Source: Acidobacteriaceae bacterium
Lineage (GTDB): Bacteria > Acidobacteriota > Terriglobia > Terriglobales > Acidobacteriaceae
Reading direction: 5' to 3'
DNA length: 64,000 nucleotides
Assembly: GCA_003134655.1 (NCBI GenBank)
Contig: PLBY01000053.1
Coordinates: 29,473 to 93,472 of the forward strand
A model generated the notes under the pieces. It was not told where the DNA came from, did no database searches, and was given only the letters and a program-made list of their open reading frames with translations. How positions within the stretch are numbered: position 1 is the first letter of the stretch; each line of letters begins with the position of its first letter. The translations under genes were made by a program, and so were the position numbers. This document shows, in pieces, positions 18,601-26,335 of this stretch.

Positions 18601-18785
18601 TTGCCAGAGTACTTCGCGCTTGTTGCATCGTCTATCACCAGAATGTCGGCCCCGCTGATCACCTTATTCGATGGATCGAGCACGCGGCCGTTGATGGTTC
18701 CATTGGGGGACTGTGCCGTTAGGGGGAGGGCTAGCGACACGGCACAAGCGAAAAGAAAAGCGATGCGGGGGAAGCGCACGCGCAC
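15606..18785 (-). CDS. Oar-like TonB-dependent outer-membrane receptor
   Basis: A 1059-residue receptor. GTG 18785 is preferred over the ATG at 18848: AGGAG lies 7 bases upstream and the signal peptide (FLFACAVSLALPLTAQ) follows. Residues about 27-110 form a carboxypeptidase-regulatory-like domain (GTINGRVLDPSNKVISGADI). A plug region (MPLNGRSFQDLILLTPGV; FSINGQRTESNNYTVDGV) and a large beta-barrel ending in Phe follow. This architecture is characteristic of Acidobacteriota. It is downstream of a sigma/anti-sigma pair and upstream of the isopeptidase on the same strand. In proteobacterial lasso clusters the equivalent TonB receptor imports the peptide, so I infer that role here. Confidence 0.85.
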   Translation of the reverse strand: MRVRFPRIAFLFACAVSLALPLTAQSPNGTINGRVLDPSNKVISGADILVIDDATSAKYSGKTNDDGIYVVPNLPPGSYRLQVSKVGFKTLIKPDIVLNIQNALSINFTLPVGAVFETVTVEGGASMINTTDASVSTVVDQSYIKNMPLNGRSFQDLILLTPGVVTQSPQFSQSASAISPGVGQTGEFSINGQRTESNNYTVDGVSANVGAATGARMTLGAGPSGSVAASTALGTTQALVSVDDLQEFRVQSSTYSSEYGRNPGGQFSFETKSGTNQLHGTAYDYLRNGFFDANDWFNNYFGLTQPPLRQNDFGGTLGGPIRIPGLYNGKDRSFFFVSYEGLRLAAPQAATVNFVPDAFLRANAAVPLDQALNAFPLPNGLDFGNGIAEYVGSWSNPASLDSTSVRFDHVLSERLRLFFRFSETASNSTTRGTSGTSDSPTADKTSAYTLRTYTAGATSIFSSRVSNEFRFNYTSNEVTDRTIINAFGGSTPLDLAQLLQVGAGSDVAVVLCYSECITLEQLRQSGAQRQWNLVETVGLSFGRHHFKLGVDYRRLGPFATVATPAVDYLYFSESAVETNSAFVLVGVQAPAYPLYRNFSAFAQDEWRASQRLSASFGLRWEVNPAPGVTQGLKPYTVEGSGPNTWTLAPEGTPLWQTAWYNFAPRLGAAYILRSAPGSETVVRGGGGVFFDTGQQLGSLGFNGPGYGALDVFPSGSFPVVPAVPTIVNPPVSPYNITPYGFAPHLQLPYTLQWNASIEQSLGKSQAFTVSYVGAHAKKLLQENLFQPPNNPNSPFGFYFVENGLTSDYDALQTQFRRRLSQGLTALASYTWSHCLDYGSSNLINGYQRGNCDFDVRHSLNAALSYDLPDVGQNAFVKALMHHWGVDNRFTVRTAFPITLRGIPGPPEPNGQLYDLGLNLVSGEPVYLYGANCASVLQGLGDLAPGLGCPGGRAINPNAFASVSSGLGDAPRNFARLFGAWQLDMAVRRDFPIRERLKLQFRAEAFNIFNHPNFGTVNEQFGQATFGQATGTLASSRGILSPLYQMGGPRSVQFALKLVF

Positions 18786-18911
18786 GGTGATTCTCCTGTG
18801 GCCGACGGATTCGGAAATCCTATTCGGGTCTACGGAGAGGGGGCTCACTTGGTACCGCTCCTTCCTTAATTAGTTGGAAGCGCGCCTCGGCCAGGAAGGA
18901 TGCAACCGCGA

Positions 18912-20225
18912 TCAAGGATGATTTGGGTCAACTCGCAGGTAAGCGAAGAGAAGGGGTTTGCCGCTTGGCTTGCGACTGCCACCATTCGGCTCGATCGTAA
19001 CGAACACAGCATCAACTTGTGCTAGCAGTTTCGGGTCGTCCAGTTTCAAGACCCACCGCTTTTTCGAAGCATTGTCCTCGTAGAAGATACCAAGGGGGAA
19101 TGCCTGCTCCCGCTCCGATCCGCGCTGACCCCACACCTGGAACGTGCTGGCCTTCTTCGCCACAGTCTGCTGATCCAAGTCATAGGCATAGAAGATCAGA
19201 GATTTCCCCTTCGTGTAGAACACGCGCCCGTAAGGTTTCTGGGTCGCTCCGGTACGGGCCACGTCGTACACTTCCGCGACATACAGATCCCGCGCACCCA
19301 TAAGTTCCCGAATGTCACGGTCGTGCGCGAGCAATTCCTGTTGCTGATCCACGGTAGCGTCACGCTCGCGCAGCAGGTTCGTCAGCTCGTTGACTCTTGC
19401 GTCCAGCGTTGCCGCCCGCTTCGCATCTTGGTAGGGCTGCTCTGCAATTGAATCGAGCTTCGTCTGCAACGCCTGCGCGGACAACTGCGCGGCGTTGAAC
19501 TTCCGTTCCGCCTCAGTCTGCTTCTGGATGAGTTCCTGTCGTCCAGCGTCTGCGTTGCGTAGCGCAACATCCGACTGGTCCTGCGACGCCTTCATCTGAT
19601 CCATCTTCGCGAGCTGTTGTTCCAACTGCCGACGCAGATCGGCGACCAAGTTGTCACGTTGTTCGACTTGGGCGCGCGCAACCTCGCGTTCGTGGCTGGC
19701 ATCACTTAACTTCTCTGCCAATGAAGTCAGGCTTTGCGCATCTGGACGGGTCGGTGAAATGTTCGAAACGTTTATCCCCCGCCGAATGCCCACCTGATAA
19801 GCGCATACACCGAGAGCGACGAAAAGCAGTGTTCCGGCGGCATAGAGGGTCCACACACTTCGCCAAGCGGCGGCACTTTCGGGAGCGAGGACTCGACGAG
19901 CACTAGTTTCACGATGGGGCGGAATCGGTCCGTTGCGCTCGATTCCGCCCCCCCCCTCATCTCGTGCTATGCGCGCGAAGAGACTAGACTCTGCCTGCTT
20001 CTCCGACCAAGCCCCCCCCTCGTCCAAATGTTCTGGGGTCTCTTCTGCTCCCATCGCTGGGATAGCGTGGCGGATGATGGCTTCGTATTGCTGCAGTGCA
20101 GTACGGCAGGAGGAGCAAACGGCAAGATGCTCCTGTAGTCTTCTCTGGTCTTCCTCGCTCAGTTGGCCCGAGGTTGAAACGGCGCAGAGTTCTAGGAACT
20201 CGTCATGGGGTTCGGTGTGAGACAA
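18912..20225 (-). CDS. Zinc-finger anti-sigma factor with RskA-like C-terminal domain
   Basis: A 437-residue membrane protein. The N terminus has the ZAS metal motif (H at 32, then CSSC at 37-40, within LQEHLAVCSSCRTAL) that clamps ECF sigma factors. A single transmembrane helix lies at about 120-146 (VWTLYAAGTLLFVALGVCAY). It is followed by a long coiled coil (about 165-290) and an extracytoplasmic RskA-type domain (YGRVFYTKGKSLIFYAYDL; VTIEPNGGS). The sigma gene is 42 bases upstream. By family knowledge it would hold the sigma factor at the membrane until a signal, here plausibly peptide uptake or envelope state, releases it. Confidence 0.82.
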   Translation of the reverse strand: MSHTEPHDEFLELCAVSTSGQLSEEDQRRLQEHLAVCSSCRTALQQYEAIIRHAIPAMGAEETPEHLDEGGAWSEKQAESSLFARIARDEGGGGIERNGPIPPHRETSARRVLAPESAAAWRSVWTLYAAGTLLFVALGVCAYQVGIRRGINVSNISPTRPDAQSLTSLAEKLSDASHEREVARAQVEQRDNLVADLRRQLEQQLAKMDQMKASQDQSDVALRNADAGRQELIQKQTEAERKFNAAQLSAQALQTKLDSIAEQPYQDAKRAATLDARVNELTNLLRERDATVDQQQELLAHDRDIRELMGARDLYVAEVYDVARTGATQKPYGRVFYTKGKSLIFYAYDLDQQTVAKKASTFQVWGQRGSEREQAFPLGIFYEDNASKKRWVLKLDDPKLLAQVDAVFVTIEPNGGSRKPSGKPLLFAYLRVDPNHP

Positions 20226-20267
20226 CGCCCCTGCTCCTCGGATGAATAACGCCTCCTATAATACTGC

Positions 20268-21017
20268 TCAATCGCCCTGCCTAAAAATTTGTTTCCGCAG
20301 TTTTTCCAGTCCCCGAAAATAGTGGTGCTTTACGTTTCCTCGGGACTGCTCCAATTTCACCGCGATTTCTTCAAAGGTGTAGCCGTCGAGCAAATGAAGC
20401 CCCAGGGTTTGACGCTGGATCTCAGAGAGAACTCCAAATACCTTTCTCAATCCAAGCCTTGCGAGCACCTCTTCGATCGAGTTTTCATATCGCGTTGCTT
20501 TCGAGCCTGGGCCGCTCAATTCGTTTTCAACGTCTTCCAGATCGACTTGGGCATAGAAATGTCGTGAATCCAGATAGCGACGACGGTCGATTGCACGATG
20601 ATAGGCCATCTGGACGATCCACGAACGGGGCGAACTTTTGGAGCTATCAAACACCGCGCTTTTCTGATGGATGAAGAGAAAAACGTCTTGGAGCAGGTCG
20701 TCCGCTTCCGAATCGTCCCTGAGGACCTTGTACCCGACCGCCCGTACCAACCGGGCATAACGGCGAAAAAGGCAACCCAAAGCCTCCTTATCTCCATCGA
20801 CGGTGCGAGCCATCAGGGCTTCGTCGGAAGGACCGGCTTGGGAAGCGACGCTATCAGTAGCAGCTCTTTCCGGAGTGGATGTCGAGCTCTCTTGGTCGCA
20901 CTCGTGAGCCGTAGCCGCCGGCGGCGACAACGTTTGCACGTTCTCGGCTTCAGCTCGGGCTGAAACAGTCCCTTCTCCAAACTCTCGCGGAAAGTAACGG
21001 GCAGCAGAAGAACTCAT
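20268..21017 (-). CDS. ECF (RpoE-like) sigma factor
   Basis: A 249-residue sigma factor. After a low-complexity N-terminal extension of about 65 residues, region 2 is recognisable (EALMARTVDGDKEALGCLFRRY; DDLLQDVFLFIHQ; SWIVQMAYHRAIDRRR). Region 4 follows (LSEIQRQTLGLHLLDGYTFEEIAVKL; RGNVKHHYFRGLEKLRK). It is the first gene of a four-gene run on the minus strand (sigma, anti-sigma, TonB receptor, peptidase). This is the FecI/FecR-like logic of known lasso uptake loci, although the anti-sigma here is of ZAS/RskA type rather than FecR. The target promoters cannot be read from the sequence. Confidence 0.85.
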   Translation of the reverse strand: MSSSAARYFPREFGEGTVSARAEAENVQTLSPPAATAHECDQESSTSTPERAATDSVASQAGPSDEALMARTVDGDKEALGCLFRRYARLVRAVGYKVLRDDSEADDLLQDVFLFIHQKSAVFDSSKSSPRSWIVQMAYHRAIDRRRYLDSRHFYAQVDLEDVENELSGPGSKATRYENSIEEVLARLGLRKVFGVLSEIQRQTLGLHLLDGYTFEEIAVKLEQSRGNVKHHYFRGLEKLRKQIFRQGD

Positions 21018-21100
21018 GCTGTCTCCGAAAATACGGGTAAATAAATGTTGGTTATGATCCGTTGGCTTATGACCATCAAGTCCCGAACAATAGTACCGAG

Positions 21101-21370
21101 ATGGCCAAGGGTCGCAAACAAGTTCAACCTCGATCAGGACCAGAAAGAGCGTTTGGCGAAGTCTTGCGGCAGGTTCGTAAAAATAGAGGGATGTCGCAAA
21201 TGGATTTATTCATGGAGAGCGGAATCGACAGGACATACATCAGCGCCGTGGAGCGTGGCATTCAGAGCCCTACCATTCGGATGATTGTTCGATTCGCAAA
21301 CTGCCTTAGGGTCCGACCATCGGATCTGGTGCGACGCATGGAGCAATCCCCGCGATATTCCGCCCGATGA
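21101..21370 (+). CDS. Small XRE-family HTH regulator
   Basis: An 89-residue protein consisting of little more than an XRE helix-turn-helix (GEVLRQVRKNRGMSQMDLF; SGIDRTYISAVERGIQSPTI). It starts at ATG 21101; an in-frame TTG at 21062 would add 13 residues. It is divergent from the sigma-factor gene, so it could regulate that promoter, or it may belong with the following regulator and the minus-strand cargo genes. No ligand domain is present. Confidence 0.75.
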   Translation: MAKGRKQVQPRSGPERAFGEVLRQVRKNRGMSQMDLFMESGIDRTYISAVERGIQSPTIRMIVRFANCLRVRPSDLVRRMEQSPRYSAR

Positions 21371-21481
21371 GATCTGGGCGGTCGTCCTCAAGATAATACC
21401 TATTACGTATTAAATATCAACATAAAAATACCTATTGCGTCGTTCATTCCACTCGTGGTTGTCGCTAACGTCCCTGATACG

Positions 21482-21811
21482 ATGAGTTCGGATGACACCA
21501 AGCCGTTTCGGGAACGCCTCAGAATGTTGCGGGAAGCCAAAGGACTCAGCCAGACTAAACTGGAGGAAAGGATTGGAAAAGAGGCCAACTACATCACACG
21601 TGTCGAGACAGGCCGGATCATGCCTCCGTTGGACGTAATCGTCCAAATCGCTCGCGAGTTCGATATGTCTGTGAATGATGTATTCTTCGTTGAGGGCATT
21701 GATGACAGTGCCGAGGCGCTCCGCGCCAAGATCCATCGGCTTATCGAGACTGACGATGTTAAACGGCTACGCAAATACTATCGCTTACTGCTTGTATCCA
21801 GCGAGGAGTAA
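21482..21811 (+). CDS. XRE-family HTH regulator
   Basis: A 109-residue protein from ATG 21482; GTG 21455 is an alternative. It has an N-terminal XRE domain (FRERLRMLREAKGLSQTKLEERIG; ANYITRVETGRIMPPLDVI) and a short C-terminal helix (DDVKRLRKYYRLLLVSSEE) likely to mediate dimerisation. It lies 111 bases after the other XRE gene and faces the convergent nuclease-like gene. Confidence 0.75.
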   Translation: MSSDDTKPFRERLRMLREAKGLSQTKLEERIGKEANYITRVETGRIMPPLDVIVQIAREFDMSVNDVFFVEGIDDSAEALRAKIHRLIETDDVKRLRKYYRLLLVSSEE

Positions 21812-21974
21812 GCGTCTCGCCCCCGGGTCGTCTGATCCTGAATCCCATTCTACGGACCGCCTCGATCGTGCACCGTTATTCCCGCGCCCAGTGAACGCTA
21901 CGAGACTCTGAGCGTCCTCCGAGCTGGTAAGACGCCTTGGCAGTAGTCTAAGCAGATGCTGAGCCAAGCTTTCT

Positions 21975-23777
21975 TCAGATTCCGAGATCGGTCGATTCCT
22001 CGCTGCCGGGGAACAGGTAAGAGGACCAATCTTCCTGAACATCTTCAAGGACTTTCTTAATTCGAGGCGAAGGATTTTTGCCAAACTGCGGGAATTGCCT
22101 GAGAGTGTCCATTAAATCGGACAATACATGTTCGTCTCTTACCGTCCGGTGGTGAAGAGCATAAATAAAATCGAAATTCCCGCCCTCAGCTGAATGAACC
22201 ATGCTTTCTAGATCCTGGATATTTACAACAGTGAGTGGGCGGATGAAAACACCCAAACGCAATCGGTAATGCCGCAGACGCTCCTGAAATTGCTTATTGA
22301 GATACCAGTTCAGAAAGGGAACTCGGAAAATATGGTCTTGCAAAACTAGGACTGGAAGGACGGAGCGGAAATGATCTAACGGCAACTCTTCGAGTTCTTT
22401 ACGAACCGTGTCGTCCTCGGCGAACAATGAGCCGATTTTGTCTGCGAGTTGGTCGCATCCGGTCGCAAATTTTCCATTTAATTCTGTAAGCAGCAGTCTC
22501 GAGTTCCCGGAATAGCGTGCACCTCGTGAAAGAAAACCACCCTTGTACTCTGCCGGCACCAGGACATCACCTTGCAACAATATGCCGTCGAATGACTCAC
22601 CCTTCGAATGCTTCCATTTGGGCGCGCGGATGTACGTTATTGGAAGAGCGGTGCGCATTCCTTCGAGTAGCCAGTGCACATACTCTTCAAACAATACTCC
22701 CCACGCATTGAAAACCGTCTGTCGCCGCTTGATTGCTAGCTTGTCGTGAAGTGTCCACTGCACGCCCGTATGGCATTTCTCAAGGACAAAAGCCAAATCC
22801 ACTGGCAACACTTTTCCTTGCTCGACGGTCAACAGCGGGCGTGAACGAAAAGCGACGAAATCATGCCTGGGATCTGTCGACGTCTCATTCTCAACCGAAG
22901 ATTTAAGCTGTTCCGTCGGTATTGCGATGGTGGCCAGGACGATGTCTAGTTCTGCTCGTGTGATTCCCGATTTGCCACAAAAGTTCTCGGGATTAATCAG
23001 CATGTATTCCGGATGAGGGTCGACCGGGTTCGCGCCTTGGAGGAAGTACGCATAAATAGCAAAGATCACGAACAGCCACCGCTCCAGCGGGATGCTAATC
23101 AGATCATTGAACTCCCGCTCGAAATCAAATCCTTCGCATTCAACCGCGATGCGTGATTTCACGCCAGGATCTCTCAAAAGTATCCGATACATCACTTGAA
23201 GTCGGGGCATCAAATGATCGGCCTTTGGCGAATTGGTCAGCTCAAATCCGGCGATCGTTTGCGTCATCAGTGCTACGCGTCTATCGTCCTCCGTACCGAG
23301 CTTGAGAGCCCTTCCCTCATCTTGTGTAAACAGTAGACTGTTCATCATCAGGCATGCGCGGCCTATCGCGTACCTGACCGACTCGTCTTCTTGTTCTTTG
23401 GGTGCGGGAAGCGGGTCGCAATGGGTGACCACAATTCGAAACACGCTCAGGAGATTTTGAGGCAAGAACACTGGTCGCTTATCACATCGTTCGGTTGGGA
23501 AACGCGCTTTCAGCAGTCCGAGTATCTCATCGTCTATATGACCTGCTATGAGCATCTCCTGAACCTTGCCGAAGTTCGCAGGACCGTGATCCTGCATTGC
23601 GTACCGGAGCGCCAAGTTTATGCGAGAGATAACAAACGCCGCATGACGCAGAGGAAGTTTTTCAACGAAAGCAATCAGTTCTGCTTTGGTAGGCTGACGA
23701 TCAAAGACGTCGAAATAGGAAAAAATCACGCCGGAAATCACTATGCCTCTATGGCGCCCAGTGGCCGAGACTCTCAT
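21975..23777 (-). CDS. Uncharacterised protein with PD-(D/E)XK-nuclease-like motif
   Basis: A 600-residue protein from ATG 23777 (an in-frame TTG at 23807 is possible; neither has a good ribosome site). I do not recognise the family. The middle holds a plausible PD-(D/E)XK core: Glu pair in FEEYVHWLLEGM, then Asp in SFDGILLQGD, and 13 residues later Glu-x-Lys in PAEYKGGF, with hydrophobic strands in the right places. The N-terminal 350 residues are helical and unassigned. It is downstream of the HEPN gene by 96 (start 23807) to 126 bases on the same strand and both are probably co-transcribed. The context, an island with XRE regulators, suggests anti-phage or toxin-like function, but that is inference. 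Confidence 0.6.
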   Translation of the reverse strand: MRVSATGRHRGIVISGVIFSYFDVFDRQPTKAELIAFVEKLPLRHAAFVISRINLALRYAMQDHGPANFGKVQEMLIAGHIDDEILGLLKARFPTERCDKRPVFLPQNLLSVFRIVVTHCDPLPAPKEQEDESVRYAIGRACLMMNSLLFTQDEGRALKLGTEDDRRVALMTQTIAGFELTNSPKADHLMPRLQVMYRILLRDPGVKSRIAVECEGFDFEREFNDLISIPLERWLFVIFAIYAYFLQGANPVDPHPEYMLINPENFCGKSGITRAELDIVLATIAIPTEQLKSSVENETSTDPRHDFVAFRSRPLLTVEQGKVLPVDLAFVLEKCHTGVQWTLHDKLAIKRRQTVFNAWGVLFEEYVHWLLEGMRTALPITYIRAPKWKHSKGESFDGILLQGDVLVPAEYKGGFLSRGARYSGNSRLLLTELNGKFATGCDQLADKIGSLFAEDDTVRKELEELPLDHFRSVLPVLVLQDHIFRVPFLNWYLNKQFQERLRHYRLRLGVFIRPLTVVNIQDLESMVHSAEGGNFDFIYALHHRTVRDEHVLSDLMDTLRQFPQFGKNPSPRIKKVLEDVQEDWSSYLFPGSEESTDLGI

Positions 23778-23903
23778 TTTAGAGCCATTTTGCTGATTTG
23801 GGCCCAACTCATGAATCGTCGGTTATAGAGCCGACTCAGGGCGGCGCCACATCGCCGTGGAGCCCCTGTTATACGCTGCGCCGCGGCTGAAGGCCTGGAT
23901 TTG

Positions 23904-25268
23904 CTACGACAATTTTTGATCTTCAAGCACTGTGAGTAATTTATCTTTTGTTTCGTATTGGTCGACCTGAAACAGAAGACGGCAAAGACAAAACCATACA
24001 TTGAAGAAAAACTTGTCGACGATATCCGTCTCTTCAGATTTCACAAGTCGCCCATGATGAAAGAATGCAGAACGAACGATGTAGAACTCTTCGACGTTTC
24101 TGACAACATCCTTTCGCTCGGCCAAAGAATTGCCTATGATAAAGGCCATTCTTTCGCCCAAATTCTTCTGAATTGGTTCGCGGGTGTCCCTTATCAGGAG
24201 CGATTCTATAGCGGCCACCACAAAGACGATCTTGTGTGGAATTTCAGCCGCGATGGAATGTCTTGAGTGCAGCAAAATCGTCGCGTATAGATCGCTTTTG
24301 AATTCCGTCGCATTGCGATTAAGCGTGAGTTTGTGCAAAGCCTCTAGAAGTCCCGGAGACGTGTGCCGAGCCTCATCGATGTTCCAGCCTGGCGGACCCT
24401 CTTCAATAGAGGCCTCTACTACGTTCTTTACCGAATCATCCTCAATAAACAGCTCCATCGCTTGTCGGGTGTTCTCTTTGCCAACGGGAAGACAATGGCT
24501 CACAAGTTTGCATGTCCAATTAACAGGAGAAAGAAACCGTAGAAACCCCACGGCTTCGCTTGCGTCAGACTGCGCTATTTCCCTGGCCTTGTTGACCTCC
24601 GCCTTTATTCGGGTACGAGCCGCAATACTGCCCTGTATCCTGGCTCTCTTCCTGTTGATCCATTGGGCCATTTCGGGATTCTTGGCTTCGTCCTCCGGGA
24701 TGTGCGCATACCACTGATCCAAGAGTGCCTTCGAGACGGTCTTGAATTCGACATCACCGATAGCGAAATCAGATGCCGAGTACGTTCTATAGACCGGAAC
24801 CCAAATCTCATATTCTCTGATCTCACTCGAACAGCGTTCAGCAATATGCTCGGGCAATGTGTCACTCCGTTTGGCCTCAAGTGTTTCCGTCAACCAATTC
24901 AATGTTTCGTCCAGTAGGAACCGGTTCGAGACGCGGCCCTTTATGGGTGTCGCGTTTTCAAACTTCCGAACTAGGTCCTTGATGGCATCGAATTCAGGCC
25001 CCTCCCAACCGACACGCAGGCCATTGGAGGTCCAATAGCGTCCTCTTTCTTCAAGCAATAGGTTAGAAGACGATTCGACGACTCTAATTTCTCCGATGAC
25101 GTCGTCCGCAGTGATATTGGCAACCGGGTGAATCTCTGCTGTACCGCTCGACGAACTCCTGGCGCTTCCAAACGACCTTACAGATTTCAGCGCTTCTTGC
25201 GCCAATTCGATGAAACGCGCTTCGGCGTGTGGATGGAACTCTACTTTGAATCGTTCTTGATTTTTCAC
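23904..25268 (-). CDS. HEPN-domain protein (ApeA-like)
   Basis: A 454-residue protein starting at GTG 25268. The C-terminal about 120 residues match the ApeA-type HEPN fold: helix VVAAIESLLI, then GERMAFIIG, and the catalytic-type motif Arg399-x4-His404 in IVRSAFFHHGR. HEPN domains with R-x4-6-H are usually RNases in toxin and phage-defence proteins. The N-terminal 330 residues contain no domain I recognise. It is the first gene of a two-gene unit with the PD-(D/E)XK-like protein. The motif is seen directly; ribonuclease activity is family knowledge; a defence role is inferred. Confidence 0.72.
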   Translation of the reverse strand: MKNQERFKVEFHPHAEARFIELAQEALKSVRSFGSARSSSSGTAEIHPVANITADDVIGEIRVVESSSNLLLEERGRYWTSNGLRVGWEGPEFDAIKDLVRKFENATPIKGRVSNRFLLDETLNWLTETLEAKRSDTLPEHIAERCSSEIREYEIWVPVYRTYSASDFAIGDVEFKTVSKALLDQWYAHIPEDEAKNPEMAQWINRKRARIQGSIAARTRIKAEVNKAREIAQSDASEAVGFLRFLSPVNWTCKLVSHCLPVGKENTRQAMELFIEDDSVKNVVEASIEEGPPGWNIDEARHTSPGLLEALHKLTLNRNATEFKSDLYATILLHSRHSIAAEIPHKIVFVVAAIESLLIRDTREPIQKNLGERMAFIIGNSLAERKDVVRNVEEFYIVRSAFFHHGRLVKSEETDIVDKFFFNVWFCLCRLLFQVDQYETKDKLLTVLEDQKLS

Positions 25269-25423
25269 TTTTGAGGGCCAACGCCATCATATCGGAGCGA
25301 CAAGTCCATATACTGCCACTTGCATGGCAATTAGCTTGAAATCTATACCTGCTGAGAGTTGGTCGGGCAAGCCCACGACATAAACCCGCACCAAATATTT
25401 TGGTTTTGTGCCATTCTTCGGTT

Positions 25424-26152
25424 ATGCGTCACAGTCTTTACAAATATTACGATAAGCAACAATGGGCTAACGCTTTCCTTGACGGGAAGCTCCGTTTTCG
25501 CTCCCTCTCGTATTTCCGTGACTATGAAGATGAGCAGATACGTGGCGATAAAAACGAAGGAAAGATGATTTTTAATCCTGAAGGTGGGCTTGTGCTCAAT
25601 AATCAGACTCAGGGCTTCACCAGCACAATCCCTTGGAGTTTCACCGCAACCGTACTGCTAGAGGAGATCTTTGTATTCTGCCTAAGCAGATCATTCACAC
25701 AGGAGCTACGTGAACGCTTTAATGCTGTCACTTGCGTTGAGATTTTCGATATCAAAACATTCTGCTCGAGACTTGAGTCTGCCCTACCAGCTGTCGCCAC
25801 ATTTCCCGGAAAGCCCGGTAGGACACGTATCGGGCAAACAGTCGAATATTATGAAGAAACAAATAACTGCAATCCGACTTGGGCCTGTCCGGATATGATT
25901 GCAGCGTTGAAATTCAAAACCTTTGCTTGGCAAGACGAATATCGGATGGTATTTAGCCTTACAAATGCACTAGCGTTTGAGAATGCGCAATATGCCCTAG
26001 TTCGGAATGGAACTTCACAACAACCAAAACCAGCAGAACATCAACACTACGATCTTAAAGCGGGAAACCTGCACGATATTTGCCGAATCCATGAATTTGA
26101 AAGACAGACGGAAGTAGGCAGTGCGCCTGCGATCACTGACTCGCAACAATGA
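25424..26152 (+). CDS. Conserved hypothetical protein, function unknown
   Basis: A 242-residue soluble protein from ATG 25424. I recall similar proteins of unknown function with the same opening (LYKYYDKQQWANAFLDGKL), the block RFRSLSYFRDYEDE and the later WQDEYRMVFSLT, but no assigned role. There is no signal peptide or membrane segment. It is divergent from the HEPN gene with 155 bases between, in which no element is evident. The location within probable defence cargo is the only functional hint. Confidence 0.6.
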   Translation: MRHSLYKYYDKQQWANAFLDGKLRFRSLSYFRDYEDEQIRGDKNEGKMIFNPEGGLVLNNQTQGFTSTIPWSFTATVLLEEIFVFCLSRSFTQELRERFNAVTCVEIFDIKTFCSRLESALPAVATFPGKPGRTRIGQTVEYYEETNNCNPTWACPDMIAALKFKTFAWQDEYRMVFSLTNALAFENAQYALVRNGTSQQPKPAEHQHYDLKAGNLHDICRIHEFERQTEVGSAPAITDSQQ

Positions 26153-26335
26153 TCATCAACCAACTCAAGCCAAAATCGGGATTGAATGGGCCAGAGACCC
26201 TGGTGTTAACTGTCTTGACCCAGTGAATCCAGACGCGTAGTATCGGCCCAAACTGCAGCGGTTTCGCCGGTTTCGGCACGCTTCCACTGCCGGTCTGCAG
26301 TGGTCCCACTGACAGACGCAGCCCTCGACAACGCA

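Noticed and set aside
18912-20225. FecR-type anti-sigma annotation
   Set aside because: The ZAS Cys/His motif, long coiled coil and RskA-like tail do not fit FecR.
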